Virus record (IMG/VR): IMGVR_UViG_3300005613_000211
Location: 1 to 36,038 of that record
Length of the DNA stretch: 36,038 bases
Origin: a virus
Direction: 5' to 3' (one strand)
Shown in pieces: positions 22,054-30,258 of this stretch (position 1 is the stretch's first letter; each line of letters starts with the position of its first letter). A program made the position numbers and the translations under genes. Below the pieces are notes generated by a model. The model ran no database searches and had not been told where the DNA came from. It saw nothing but the letters and a program-made list of their open reading frames with translations.

Positions 22054-23256
22054 TTATTTTAAATTGTCAAAATCAATGTTTGAATTCAAATATGCTGTTT
22101 CCAATTTCTTGTATTTGGCATTATTTGTTTTTTCTAAATTTGCAAGTGTTCCTGCAACATTGTGTTTATGAAATTCCATTGCAAGTTTATCATCTGCATC
22201 TGCATCTGATCCACCTTCATTGATTTTGTTTGTAACGTCAACAAATTCAACTGATAATGAATCAGTGATTGATTTGAATCCTTCAAAATTTTCTTTTGCT
22301 TGATTAACTAATGAATCACGGTTTTCTTTTTTTAATTTACCTGCATTAATTAATGAATCAACATATGCTTCTGCTGCTGCATCTGCATCTTCTTTTGCTT
22401 TATCAACTAATGCTTGCTTTTCACCTTTTAATTTAAGGATTTCTGCATCCTTTTCATCAATAGATGTTTTCTGGTCATTAACTTTGTTTTGCAAAGTTTC
22501 AATTGCTTCAACTGCTGAATTTTCTGCAGCATCTTCACTTAAATTTAGTTTTTTGTTTACTAATTTCATCTTTTTAGATTTTGATTCTACTTTTATTTTT
22601 GAACATGCAGCCATCAATTCAATAGCTGTTTTATTTTTAATGTCAACACTTTCATTTGACAATTTAACTACTTTGTCAACCATTCCAAATGATTTCATTT
22701 CAGATGAATTTAACCTTTTCCCTTCTTTCATCACCTTCTTTACTTCTGAATCAGTTTTTCCTGTACTTGAAACCATTAAATTAACTAATGAACCACGCAT
22801 ACTTAATGCTTCATTTTTCAATTCACCATCTTCCATTTCATCAATAGTTATTAATGTACCATCTTTTGCTTGTGCCATTGGTTCATGAACAATTCCAGAA
22901 CCAAAATTTGCAACAGTTCTTTTTCCTTTATCACCGAATGCAGAAATCATTCCTGCCATTGAATCTGCTATTCCAACAACATGTGTTTCAATAGATGCAC
23001 CATTCATTCTGACAATATTCATTGCATTGATTATTGACATTCCTTTGATAATTCCACCACCAATACTGTTGATGTTTACACGTATAATTCTGAAACCTAT
23101 TTCAGAAAGGAAAACCATTTCACGTGCAAATTCATCACCATTTATCATGTCTTGTCTTTTTTCACTTCCGATTTCACCAAACAACATCATGTCTGCTGCT
23201 GCAAGTTTTTCATCAATGTTTTTAACAAAGTTTAAATTGTGATTTTTGTATTCCAT
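22054..23256 (-). CDS. ClpP-like prohead protease fused to scaffold
   Basis: 400 aa. Residues 15-200 are an S14-type protease: oxyanion strand NINSIGGGI (61-69), nucleophile in GIADSMAG (S99), catalytic H124 in GIVHEP, then the RLNSSEMKSFGMVDKV acidic/hydrophobic end. Residues 225-330 are a long coiled coil (ETLQNKVNDQKTSIDEKDAEILKLKGEKQAL) that acts as internal scaffold, ending in an acidic Gly/Asp linker and a capsid-binding tail. The protease trims the scaffold during head maturation. A TATATTTA box lies four bases before the ATG. Confidence 0.88.
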   Translation of the reverse strand: MEYKNHNLNFVKNIDEKLAAADMMLFGEIGSEKRQDMINGDEFAREMVFLSEIGFRIIRVNINSIGGGIIKGMSIINAMNIVRMNGASIETHVVGIADSMAGMISAFGDKGKRTVANFGSGIVHEPMAQAKDGTLITIDEMEDGELKNEALSMRGSLVNLMVSSTGKTDSEVKKVMKEGKRLNSSEMKSFGMVDKVVKLSNESVDIKNKTAIELMAACSKIKVESKSKKMKLVNKKLNLSEDAAENSAVEAIETLQNKVNDQKTSIDEKDAEILKLKGEKQALVDKAKEDADAAAEAYVDSLINAGKLKKENRDSLVNQAKENFEGFKSITDSLSVEFVDVTNKINEGGSDADADDKLAMEFHKHNVAGTLANLEKTNNAKYKKLETAYLNSNIDFDNLK

Positions 23257-23299
23257 AATGTAAATATATAAATATTATATTAATTAAATCAAAAAAATA

Positions 23300-23464
23300 T
23301 CAGTCTTTGCAGTTGTTTTTCAAGTCATTCCAAATTGTTTTTTCTGATAGAAAAAGTCTTTCTGAACACTTCTTGACTGCATCTGTTGTTGGACCTTTAT
23401 GATTATTGACAAACTGTTTGACAAAATCAGACCTTTTTTGAATTTTATTTTTATCTCTATTCAC
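23300..23464 (-). CDS. Small HTH-like protein (54 aa)
   Basis: GTG at 23462-23464 overlaps the end of the preceding gene (GGTGAATAG), and the frame runs 54 aa to TGA at 23300. The sequence KRSDFVKQFVNNHKGPTTDAVKKC followed by SERLFLSEKTIWNDLKNN reads as a helix-turn-helix of the kind that recognises DNA (LSEKTIWNDL). It lies inside the head genes, between a tail-terminator-like gene and the protease. It might regulate late genes or belong to packaging. Too short for routine calling. Confidence 0.6.
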   Translation of the reverse strand: MNRDKNKIQKRSDFVKQFVNNHKGPTTDAVKKCSERLFLSEKTIWNDLKNNCKD

Positions 23465-24047
23465 CTGCAATGTTAATTGTTAATGATCCAGGTTTTGCAT
23501 CACCTGTGTGTTTTATTAATAATTCTGGTTGAACTTCAAAATCAACAGGTTGTGCATCAATGATACTTTCACCAATTCCTGTTTTTCCACATTCAAAAAC
23601 CCTTAATGCATAAACAACAGGCCAATCACGCCAAACTTTATGTCTTAAAATATTTTCATCTGAAAATCTTTGAATTTTACCTTCAATAAAATCTAATTCA
23701 GGATTTAAGACTGTTTTAAAATGAACTGCTTCATAAACAAGTTGTTCAATGTCATAATGGTCCAATTCATCCTTTTCTTGCAATTTTGACTTTTTAATTA
23801 CAATGTGAAGTGTGAATTGAAGGTCACCATTTTGATTTGGTAGTATGTCATCAAAATTTTGTGTACTTCCAACAGTTGAAGGTTGCCAAGTTCCTGCAGA
23901 CCATTCAAAAAAAACTGCAGGTGTTGGAAATGAATCAACTTCACCATCACGTTCAATATTATCATTCCAAACATCCCAATGTTTGATTTCTGGAATCAAT
24001 GAAACCAATCCTTTAACTAATAAGTAAACTTCTTTTTTTGCACTCAT
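23457..24047 (-). CDS. Tail completion/terminator-like protein
   Basis: 196 aa, unknown family. The N-terminal pattern (LLVKGLVSLIPEIKHWDVWNDNIER...FPTPAVFFEWSAGTW) and central strands (DLQFTLHIVIKK, DHYDIEQLVYEAVHF) resemble tail terminator or minor tail proteins (Mu gp37/U-like), which cap the tube and join it to the head. The gene overlaps the gpG-like gene by four bases, supporting the role. Assignment is tentative. Confidence 0.5.
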   Translation of the reverse strand: MSAKKEVYLLVKGLVSLIPEIKHWDVWNDNIERDGEVDSFPTPAVFFEWSAGTWQPSTVGSTQNFDDILPNQNGDLQFTLHIVIKKSKLQEKDELDHYDIEQLVYEAVHFKTVLNPELDFIEGKIQRFSDENILRHKVWRDWPVVYALRVFECGKTGIGESIIDAQPVDFEVQPELLIKHTGDAKPGSLTINIAGE

Positions 24048-24484
24048 ATTTTAAACACTTTGTCAAATTCTCTTAAAAGTCTTTTTTCAATCTTTCTTTC
24101 TAAAACACGACTATCACCTATAAATTCACGTTGAACCATCTTTTCTGTTCCATCATTTATATATCCTGCATATGGAATTGAACGTGTTCCAACTGTTATA
24201 TTATTAAATGAAATCTTTCTTTTCTTAATATCAGAACGCATTTTTCCAGACCTCACCAATAATGCACGACCAACAGACCTTTTTCTTTCCCTTGCAGACC
24301 TTGATGTTTTTCTTTTGGTCCATCCACCAATTGATGCATTTGTTGAACCACCACCCCTTCTGAAACCTTTTAAAAAGTGCTGTTGAACATCATTTGCTAA
24401 TCTTAAAGGTATTTTTGATTTAACAACAACAAAATCTGTTTTTATTTTATCAAAATTAAATCCTTTTGTCTTTTTTAAGGTCAT
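24044..24484 (-). CDS. Virion morphogenesis protein, Mu gpG-like
   Basis: 146 aa, very basic. The middle (GGGSTNASIGGWTKRKTSRSARERKRSVGRALLVRSGKMRSDI...VGTRSIPYAGYINDGTEKMVQREFIG; listed in parts at 46-85 and 94-123) shows the GWxxR...L..SG.L..S......V.G....YA..H..G family pattern of Phage_tail_S/Mu gpG proteins. In P2 and Mu these complete the tail or head-tail joint. It lies between the DUF6046-like gene and the tail-terminator-like gene. Confidence 0.75.
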   Translation of the reverse strand: MTLKKTKGFNFDKIKTDFVVVKSKIPLRLANDVQQHFLKGFRRGGGSTNASIGGWTKRKTSRSARERKRSVGRALLVRSGKMRSDIKKRKISFNNITVGTRSIPYAGYINDGTEKMVQREFIGDSRVLERKIEKRLLREFDKVFKI

Positions 24485-24487
24485 AAT

Positions 24488-25018
24488 TTATGATATTTCA
24501 AAATCTTTAATATCAAAAGGAAAATCTGATTCCATTTTTATATTTAAAACAACATTTCCTTTTCCTTCACCTGGAACAAATGTGAAATCATTTATAACAA
24601 CATCATCAATTTCAAAGATACTGTTTAATATTTTTGAAACAACAGGAATACTTTCTGGAACTTTAACCAATTCACGAAAACCAATCAATTGGTCTGCAGG
24701 AAATACTGCAATGACTTCATTTATATTTGCTTGAAGTGTGATTTGATAATCACCTTCATTATTATATTCCTTTACAGTTCCTTTTCTTCCTGAAATAGCT
24801 GTTTTAACAATATTCTTTTCTTGTGTTACCACCATTGCAACTGATTGAACAGAAAATTCTTCATAACTGACAACTTCACCTTTTAAATTCTTGTAAGAAC
24901 CTGCAGGAAATTGAACATCATCATACATTAATGTTCCTAATGGTGAAACACCAATTGGAAGTGTGAATCCAATATCTGTAAAACTTGGAATAAGTCCTTT
25001 TAAATTAATTACTGCCAT
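24488..25018 (-). CDS. DUF6046-like phage protein
   Basis: 176 aa, beta-rich. The middle has the pattern VVTQEKNIVKTAISGRKGTVKEYNNEGDYQITLQ (63-96), as in DUF6046 proteins of Bacteroidota phages and phage tail-like systems. A later segment has ISDVV-type strands (FEIDDVVINDFTFVPGEGKGNVVLNI). The function is not known; its place among head-tail completion genes suggests a baseplate or connector component. The DUF call is from memory of the pattern. Confidence 0.55.
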   Translation of the reverse strand: MAVINLKGLIPSFTDIGFTLPIGVSPLGTLMYDDVQFPAGSYKNLKGEVVSYEEFSVQSVAMVVTQEKNIVKTAISGRKGTVKEYNNEGDYQITLQANINEVIAVFPADQLIGFRELVKVPESIPVVSKILNSIFEIDDVVINDFTFVPGEGKGNVVLNIKMESDFPFDIKDFEIS

Positions 25019-25831
25019 TTACAAGAAGTTTTTTATCTGTTCATCTGTTGGTGTTTTAAAACCAAAATTTATTTTTTGTTCCTTTTTAAATTCCTTTGGA
25101 ACATTATAATATGGGTGTTTTTTAGGAAATATCAATCCATTTTTTCCAACGTTTGTTCCAAATACAGGACTGTCATTCTTTGGAAATGTTCCTTTTGTTA
25201 CTGTTGCAGTTTCTAATTGTTCAACAATGCATCTGCAGTTCCAATCATTTGGTGGAAACCAAGTGTTCCAGAATGGATCATCAACACGTTTTATTACACC
25301 ATCAACTTCTGAATGGTCATGTCGTACCCTGTCATCACCAACAGTGATATACTTTAAATAAGGAAATGTTTCTTCATCTTCTTTAATATCTTTCCAATTT
25401 GCAACACTTTCTGATTGCCTGAACGCAGCCTGTTGTTCTGTTTCTAACCAATGTTTGTTATATTGATTATCAATTCCAAGTCCTATTTTCTTAAATTCAT
25501 TAAAAGGAAGAACTTCACCATCAACAAGAACATTTGATGATAATTCCAATACTTCTTGAAATGTCTTTGAACCTGAAAAAACTGAAAGATTGTTTTTCAT
25601 TTGTGTGGACCTTTTAAATCCAAATGTTCCTTTTTTAAAATCACTTGGAAGTCCAAATGTTTCTGCAACTAATGTTGACAATGCATAAAATGTAAATTCA
25701 AATAAATCTGCAGGTAAAACAAAAGGTGATATTTTTCCATCATACACATCTTGAATCAATTTATTTGAATTCTTGTATGTTGGTGTTTTTATTTTTTTTT
25801 CTGGCTCACCTATGTTTACTAATTCACACAT
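25019..25831 (-). CDS. Head morphogenesis protein, Mu gp30/SPP1 gp7-like
   Basis: 270 aa. The C-terminal half has the diagnostic YLKYITVGDDRVRHDHSEVDG...VDDPFWNTWFPPNDWNCRC pattern (177-220) of the phage F/gp7 head morphogenesis family, including the Cys pair and H-x-H. In Mu and SPP1 the protein enters the prohead in a few copies and helps assembly or DNA ejection. It stands after the fibre gene and before the gpG-like gene, as part of a Mu-like head set with the portal and gp36-like genes. Confidence 0.88.
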   Translation of the reverse strand: MCELVNIGEPEKKIKTPTYKNSNKLIQDVYDGKISPFVLPADLFEFTFYALSTLVAETFGLPSDFKKGTFGFKRSTQMKNNLSVFSGSKTFQEVLELSSNVLVDGEVLPFNEFKKIGLGIDNQYNKHWLETEQQAAFRQSESVANWKDIKEDEETFPYLKYITVGDDRVRHDHSEVDGVIKRVDDPFWNTWFPPNDWNCRCIVEQLETATVTKGTFPKNDSPVFGTNVGKNGLIFPKKHPYYNVPKEFKKEQKINFGFKTPTDEQIKNFL

Positions 25832-26671
25832 TTAACTTAAATCTAAAGGAATAACTGTAATTATTAATGATAAATCTTGTGTGTTTCCAACTGTTTCACG
25901 AAATAATACTTCAAATGATGTTGCAGTCATATTTTTAACCATACAAAACACATCATTGTCTAAATCCCAATTAGCATTATTGCTTTGAATAGTTAATATT
26001 GGGTGATATGATGTTGTTCCAATATTTGCAAAATTAACACGTATTCTTAAATCACCAGATGTATCATTTAAAACAACTGCAGATGTCACACCACCTTCAA
26101 CAGTTCCAACTGTACCACCTGTTCCAACTTGAATTCCATTTACTTTTCCTTGAAGTAAATTATTAATTATTAAAGGTTTGTTTTTTATAAAATCAGGTTG
26201 TGAATTATCTGCTTGTGTCCAATCTGATTGAACTTGAATCAATCCTTTTAACACATCAATCACTGTGTTCCCTTCAACACTTAAACCTGTAATTGCTGCA
26301 ACATTTGTTGGAACTGCACGGTTTTTTTCATAAACATTGTGTGTTGTTCCATCACGAAAATTCCTGTCACCATCAGGTGAAATTTCTGTTGTTACTTTTG
26401 TGAATTGATATAAATCAGTTCCAACTGTTCTTGGAACAACTGCTGCATCAACTTTTAACATTTCACCATTCATGAAAATAAAACCATCTTGAACAGAAAC
26501 ATCACTTCCTGCATTAATTATTGCATCAACACCTGAAACAATCATATTAACACCTTCACCAAGACCATCTGGAATTCCATTCAATCCTTCCCTGTTTGCT
26601 TCTGGCATAAAATTCAATTCATTTGATGTGATTTCTATTTCACCACCTGGAAAAAGTTTTCTTGTATTCAT
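25832..26671 (-). CDS. Tail fibre protein with NKP motif
   Basis: 279 aa. The middle contains SDWTQADNSQPDFIKNKP (148-165), a short motif found in many tail-fibre and baseplate proteins of Bacteroidota and Firmicutes phages. N-terminal strands (FPGGEIEITSNEL, GFIFMNGEMLKVD) would attach to the baseplate and the C-terminal 90 residues look like a globular beta tip (VFCMVKNMTATSFEVLFRE). It lies between gpI-like and head morphogenesis genes, separating tail genes from head genes in an odd order. Confidence 0.7.
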   Translation of the reverse strand: MNTRKLFPGGEIEITSNELNFMPEANREGLNGIPDGLGEGVNMIVSGVDAIINAGSDVSVQDGFIFMNGEMLKVDAAVVPRTVGTDLYQFTKVTTEISPDGDRNFRDGTTHNVYEKNRAVPTNVAAITGLSVEGNTVIDVLKGLIQVQSDWTQADNSQPDFIKNKPLIINNLLQGKVNGIQVGTGGTVGTVEGGVTSAVVLNDTSGDLRIRVNFANIGTTSYHPILTIQSNNANWDLDNDVFCMVKNMTATSFEVLFRETVGNTQDLSLIITVIPLDLS

Positions 26672-26677
26672 AATTTT

Positions 26678-27241
26678 TTATACTCTTATTATTAAATATT
26701 CTTGTGGTGCAATAACATAAATATCCATTAATGCACGTATTAATTCATCAGATTCAACAACATCAATTGGAACATACACAATGAATGATTTTCCTGCAAT
26801 GCTGTTTGGGTCATTTATTTCACTGTCAAGAAAAAGTGTTATTGGAATAGGATTTGTTTCACCATCCAAAAACAATTCAATTGGTGTTGGATCATCTTCA
26901 ATGTCAAGATATATATCTATTCCTTCAACAAAATTAAGGTCTAAACACGCAATTGTTATTCTTCTTAATGTATTATCATAATTATCATTTAAAAGTTCAA
27001 TCAAAGCCATTCTTTGACCTGTATAATTTAAACGTGTTGTAATAAATGAACAGAAATCAACCATTGTTTGATTTAATGGTTTTAACGGACTGAATAATGT
27101 CCATACATAATTTAAAAAAACAGTTTTTTCAATATCTGTTCCAATAGTGTATGACCAGAAATAAGGAAGAATTCTTTGAACTTGTTGTTCAAAATCAATT
27201 CCATATTTTGCTTGACATTCCTGTTCAATTGGTGTTGACAT
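26678..27241 (-). CDS. Baseplate protein, gpI-like (putative)
   Basis: 187 aa. It follows the baseplate J-like gene with one small gene between. The ending FIVYVPIDVVESDELIRALMDIYVIAPQEYLIIRV (151-187, split here for reading) resembles the C-terminus of P2 gpI-type proteins (xVPxxx...E-x-IxxLVDxYxxAGxxYxxxxx). Such proteins bridge the J wedge and the fibres. The N-terminal half is helical. The call relies on order and on the C-terminal pattern. Confidence 0.5.
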   Translation of the reverse strand: MSTPIEQECQAKYGIDFEQQVQRILPYFWSYTIGTDIEKTVFLNYVWTLFSPLKPLNQTMVDFCSFITTRLNYTGQRMALIELLNDNYDNTLRRITIACLDLNFVEGIDIYLDIEDDPTPIELFLDGETNPIPITLFLDSEINDPNSIAGKSFIVYVPIDVVESDELIRALMDIYVIAPQEYLIIRV

Positions 27242-27242
27242 A

Positions 27243-27473
27243 CTAAACTTTTTTCAATTCTTTTTTAACTTCCTTTATTTCATCAATGTTTATTTCAACA
27301 TCATATTTCTTTCCATTTACATCTGCAACACATTTTGTGTGAAGGAATTCACCACTTCCTGCATTTGCAATTGTTGTGACTATTATTGAAACTGCTTCAT
27401 TTACAACTTTTCCAACAAATTCTTCTGTTGTTTCCTTTTTAAGTTTCTTTTTGATTGATTTCTTTTTACTCAT
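27243..27473 (-). CDS. Hypothetical 76-aa protein
   Basis: A lysine-rich N-terminus (KKKSIKKKLKKE), a beta-prone Ala/Gly/Val middle (NEAVSIIVTTIANAGSGEFLHTKCV) and a charged end (EINIDEIKEVKKELKKV). One cysteine, no known motif. It sits between the J-like and gpI-like baseplate genes in the same operon, so a virion-assembly part is likely, but I do not recognise it. Confidence 0.55.
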   Translation of the reverse strand: MSKKKSIKKKLKKETTEEFVGKVVNEAVSIIVTTIANAGSGEFLHTKCVADVNGKKYDVEINIDEIKEVKKELKKV

Positions 27474-27484
27474 GATTGATTATT

Positions 27485-28342
27485 TTAATAATATGTTAAT
27501 GTATCATCAAGTGTTTCACCTGCTGCAGTTGAAACTGTGATATAACCTGCTTGTGCAGAATATTCTTCATTTACTTGGTCAATTACTTCTGTGTAAACAC
27601 CATCAAATGGTTTTATTTGAACACTTTCTGCAACTACATTTTCAACACCTTCAACAGATTGAATTGCATCTGTTAATTTCATTATTCTAAATATAGAACT
27701 GAAATTTTCTGCTTGAAATGTTTCCAAGAATGTGTTTATTGCATCTTGAACAGGAAAAGTTCCAGGTGTTAACAAACTTTCACCATTTGCAGGATTTATG
27801 ACTGTTGCATTCACACCAATACGATAATCAATAATTGCTTTGTCTGATTCTTGACTTACAAATGCTAATGGTGTACATGCAAATTTTTTCTGTGACCAAT
27901 ATTCCTTGAATGAAACCATTTCTGTTGTTGTTATAGGAATGGCATTTCCTGCAACATCATATTTTGCAACCTTAATGACTAAAAAACCATTTTCTTTGTC
28001 TGCAGATGCTAATTTGATGATTTTCTTGTCATCATCTTCAATGGCATACACAACATTTCCATCAATAAATTCAAGTGCATCACCATTTTGATATTCAAGT
28101 GATTCTGCTGCATACCATCTTGCAGTTCCTGTTGGAATTTCTAATGCACGAACTTCAACTTGTTTTTGGAATTCTTCCATTGAAATTTCATTCAAATATG
28201 ATGAAACTGCAAATGAATATATTAAATTTCGCCAAACAGAAACAAGACTTGTTGAATTAAGTCCATTTAATTCTGGTCTTGATTCCTTGTCAAGAATCAT
28301 TGCATCTTCAATTTCTTTAATTGTTCTTGGTGTAATGGACAT
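27485..28342 (-). CDS. Baseplate J-like protein
   Basis: 285 aa. The N-terminus (ITPRTIKEIEDAMILDK...LNGLNSTSLVSVWRNLIYSFAVSSYLNE) and the ALEIPTGTARWYAAESLEYQNGDALEF segment (69-95) correspond to the J family. A later DYRIGVNATVINPANGESLLTPGTFPVQDAINTFLETF (171-208) and the VEGV stretch are the usual C-terminal domain. These proteins form the wedge of the baseplate, like P2 gpJ and T4 gp6. It lacks a longer C-terminal region, giving a short J. Confidence 0.75.
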   Translation of the reverse strand: MSITPRTIKEIEDAMILDKESRPELNGLNSTSLVSVWRNLIYSFAVSSYLNEISMEEFQKQVEVRALEIPTGTARWYAAESLEYQNGDALEFIDGNVVYAIEDDDKKIIKLASADKENGFLVIKVAKYDVAGNAIPITTTEMVSFKEYWSQKKFACTPLAFVSQESDKAIIDYRIGVNATVINPANGESLLTPGTFPVQDAINTFLETFQAENFSSIFRIMKLTDAIQSVEGVENVVAESVQIKPFDGVYTEVIDQVNEEYSAQAGYITVSTAAGETLDDTLTYY

Positions 28343-28345
28343 AAT

Positions 28346-29644
28346 TTATTTTTTAAAATTTTTTTTATAGAAATCAACAATTTTATTTTTATTCACAAAA
28401 TTGAACCAAGATTTATTTTCCAATTCTTCAACATCAGTTTGTGTTGGTAGTTGGCCAACTTTTTCTTCAACAGGAATTCCTGTCTGTTCTGTCACAAATT
28501 CTGCAGGAACATCATAAATTCTTCCAATTCTTTCAATTATTTCAGACCATTCTTTTTTGGTTAATTTTTCAATGTGTTGATATGTGAATTTATCATCTGA
28601 TGCAATTGAAATTCCAAGTTTTGACATTTTAGGAATTAATTCATCATTTATTAAATTCTGAATCATATCTGCATAACCAACAATAAATGCATTTGTATTT
28701 TTTTGATGAACTTCACCTTGCGACCTTGAAGAACCTTCATCAAGTACCATTGTTGAACCAATAAGTGCTTTTGACATTTGTTTATCTGCAACATCAATAA
28801 AATCTTTAAAAGTGGCATATCCTGCACCTGTTGATGGTGATACAAATTCAATTTCATCATCATTGTCAATTACTGCAAATGCTGCTGTTGACATTGTTTG
28901 CATTGTATTAATGGCATTTTGCCTTCTGAAATTGTCTTTTATATTGGTTTTGGTAACTCTAAAAGGTTGACCAAATAATTCATTAAATATTGCCCAAAAT
29001 TGTGTGACTTCACGCTTTAAAATAAACCACTTTGCTATTTTATTGTATTTACCAAGTTTATATTGGTCACCAAACATTCTTGGATAAATAAATGTTGTCC
29101 AAGTTTTAAAGGGTTCATTTGCAAAGAAAATATTTGCGTTGTCATTGTTTTGGTCTGTTGCAATTCCATTTTGTTCAGGTCTTATATTATATCTTGGAAT
29201 TGATTTAATATAAGTGAATTTGTCATTTTCTATTGGTCCATATTGGATTCCAGAAAAACCCCATAAAATAGATTCAACTGTTATTGATAGCCATTCTTTA
29301 AACCAATTTGTTTTGAAAAGTGTTGCTAAATCAAGTTGTGGTTCATTATTTTTATTTAAAACAACAAAATCCATTGATGCAATTCCTTGATATATTGTTT
29401 CAGTTACTGCAGTAATATGTGTGTCAATTTCAATTGTTTCATAAATTTCAAGAAGTTCTTGTCTGTTTGGATCATCAACATCTTTTGCCATTTCATAGGC
29501 ATCTTGCCAATTTGATAATGATGCACGTACAACATTTGATGTTTCTTGTTTTAGTTTATTAAATACATCTGCACCTTTTGGAATTGGTTTATCTGCATTT
29601 GCAATTGTTTCAACTATTTTTCTGACTGCAGTGTTATTTTCCAT
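28346..29644 (-). CDS. Portal protein, DUF935/Mu gp29-like
   Basis: 432 aa. The layout matches the DUF935 portal family: VDDPNRQELLEIYETIEIDTHITAVTETIYQGIASMDFVV (36-75, split here), a middle FNELFGQPFRVTKTNIKD motif (219-236), and FVSPSTGAGYATFKDFIDVADKQMSKALIGSTMV (265-298, split). In Mu-like phages gp29 is the dodecameric portal through which DNA is packaged. It lies downstream of the terminase with the gp36-like gene inserted between, an uncommon place for that connector. Confidence 0.88.
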   Translation of the reverse strand: MENNTAVRKIVETIANADKPIPKGADVFNKLKQETSNVVRASLSNWQDAYEMAKDVDDPNRQELLEIYETIEIDTHITAVTETIYQGIASMDFVVLNKNNEPQLDLATLFKTNWFKEWLSITVESILWGFSGIQYGPIENDKFTYIKSIPRYNIRPEQNGIATDQNNDNANIFFANEPFKTWTTFIYPRMFGDQYKLGKYNKIAKWFILKREVTQFWAIFNELFGQPFRVTKTNIKDNFRRQNAINTMQTMSTAAFAVIDNDDEIEFVSPSTGAGYATFKDFIDVADKQMSKALIGSTMVLDEGSSRSQGEVHQKNTNAFIVGYADMIQNLINDELIPKMSKLGISIASDDKFTYQHIEKLTKKEWSEIIERIGRIYDVPAEFVTEQTGIPVEEKVGQLPTQTDVEELENKSWFNFVNKNKIVDFYKKNFKK

Positions 29645-30234
29645 TATATTGAAGTATTTCTTTTGACCACATATTCTGCATATCCTGATGCAAATGAATT
29701 TCCACTTTGTGTTGAACCATCTTCAACTTCTGGCAATAGGCCCAAATTTATTTGAACAGTTCCTTTTCTGATTTCTTTTAAATATCCAAGTTTTCCACCT
29801 CTTTGTTGTGAATCACCACCATCATATAAGACTTGAATCCAATTTGGTATTTCAGAACCATTGATTCTTGAATAAATAGTATATAAAACAAGTACAACAA
29901 TTATTTGAACAATTGCAGGATTTCTTGAATCTGCTTTTGTCCAGAACAAAACATCTGTTAATGGTGTATTTGCAGGAACATCTTGAATTGCAAAATACAA
30001 ATCAGTTCCATCAATAACACGTGCATTTTCTTCATATGTACCTGCAAGAACGTGTGTTTCTATTGGTGCAAATTCTTTGTCTGTGTCGTACCTGAACCTT
30101 AAATAAGATGCAGCAACTTCAATTGCAGACAAAAGTTCATTTTGCCAAATTGAATCAGTTGAATCAGTGATTCCATCAAGGTTTTCTTCTGATATAACAC
30201 TGTAAAAATCAGATTTTAATAAATAGTTGCCCAT
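29644..30234 (-). CDS. Head-tail connector, DUF1320/Mu gp36-like
   Basis: 196 aa. The N-terminus (YLLKSDFYSVISEENLDGI...WQNELLSAIEVAASYLRFRYD) and the central NPAIVQIIVVLVLYTIYSRING helix with the R-x-N-G-S and WIQVLYDGG segments are those of the Mu gp36 adaptor family, but with a longer insertion (66-100). It joins portal to tail. The ATG is preceded by TATATTTG four bases upstream, a possible leaderless promoter. Confidence 0.75.
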   Translation of the reverse strand: MGNYLLKSDFYSVISEENLDGITDSTDSIWQNELLSAIEVAASYLRFRYDTDKEFAPIETHVLAGTYEENARVIDGTDLYFAIQDVPANTPLTDVLFWTKADSRNPAIVQIIVVLVLYTIYSRINGSEIPNWIQVLYDGGDSQQRGGKLGYLKEIRKGTVQINLGLLPEVEDGSTQSGNSFASGYAEYVVKRNTSI

Positions 30235-30258
30235 ATCACAAATATAATTAATTAAATT

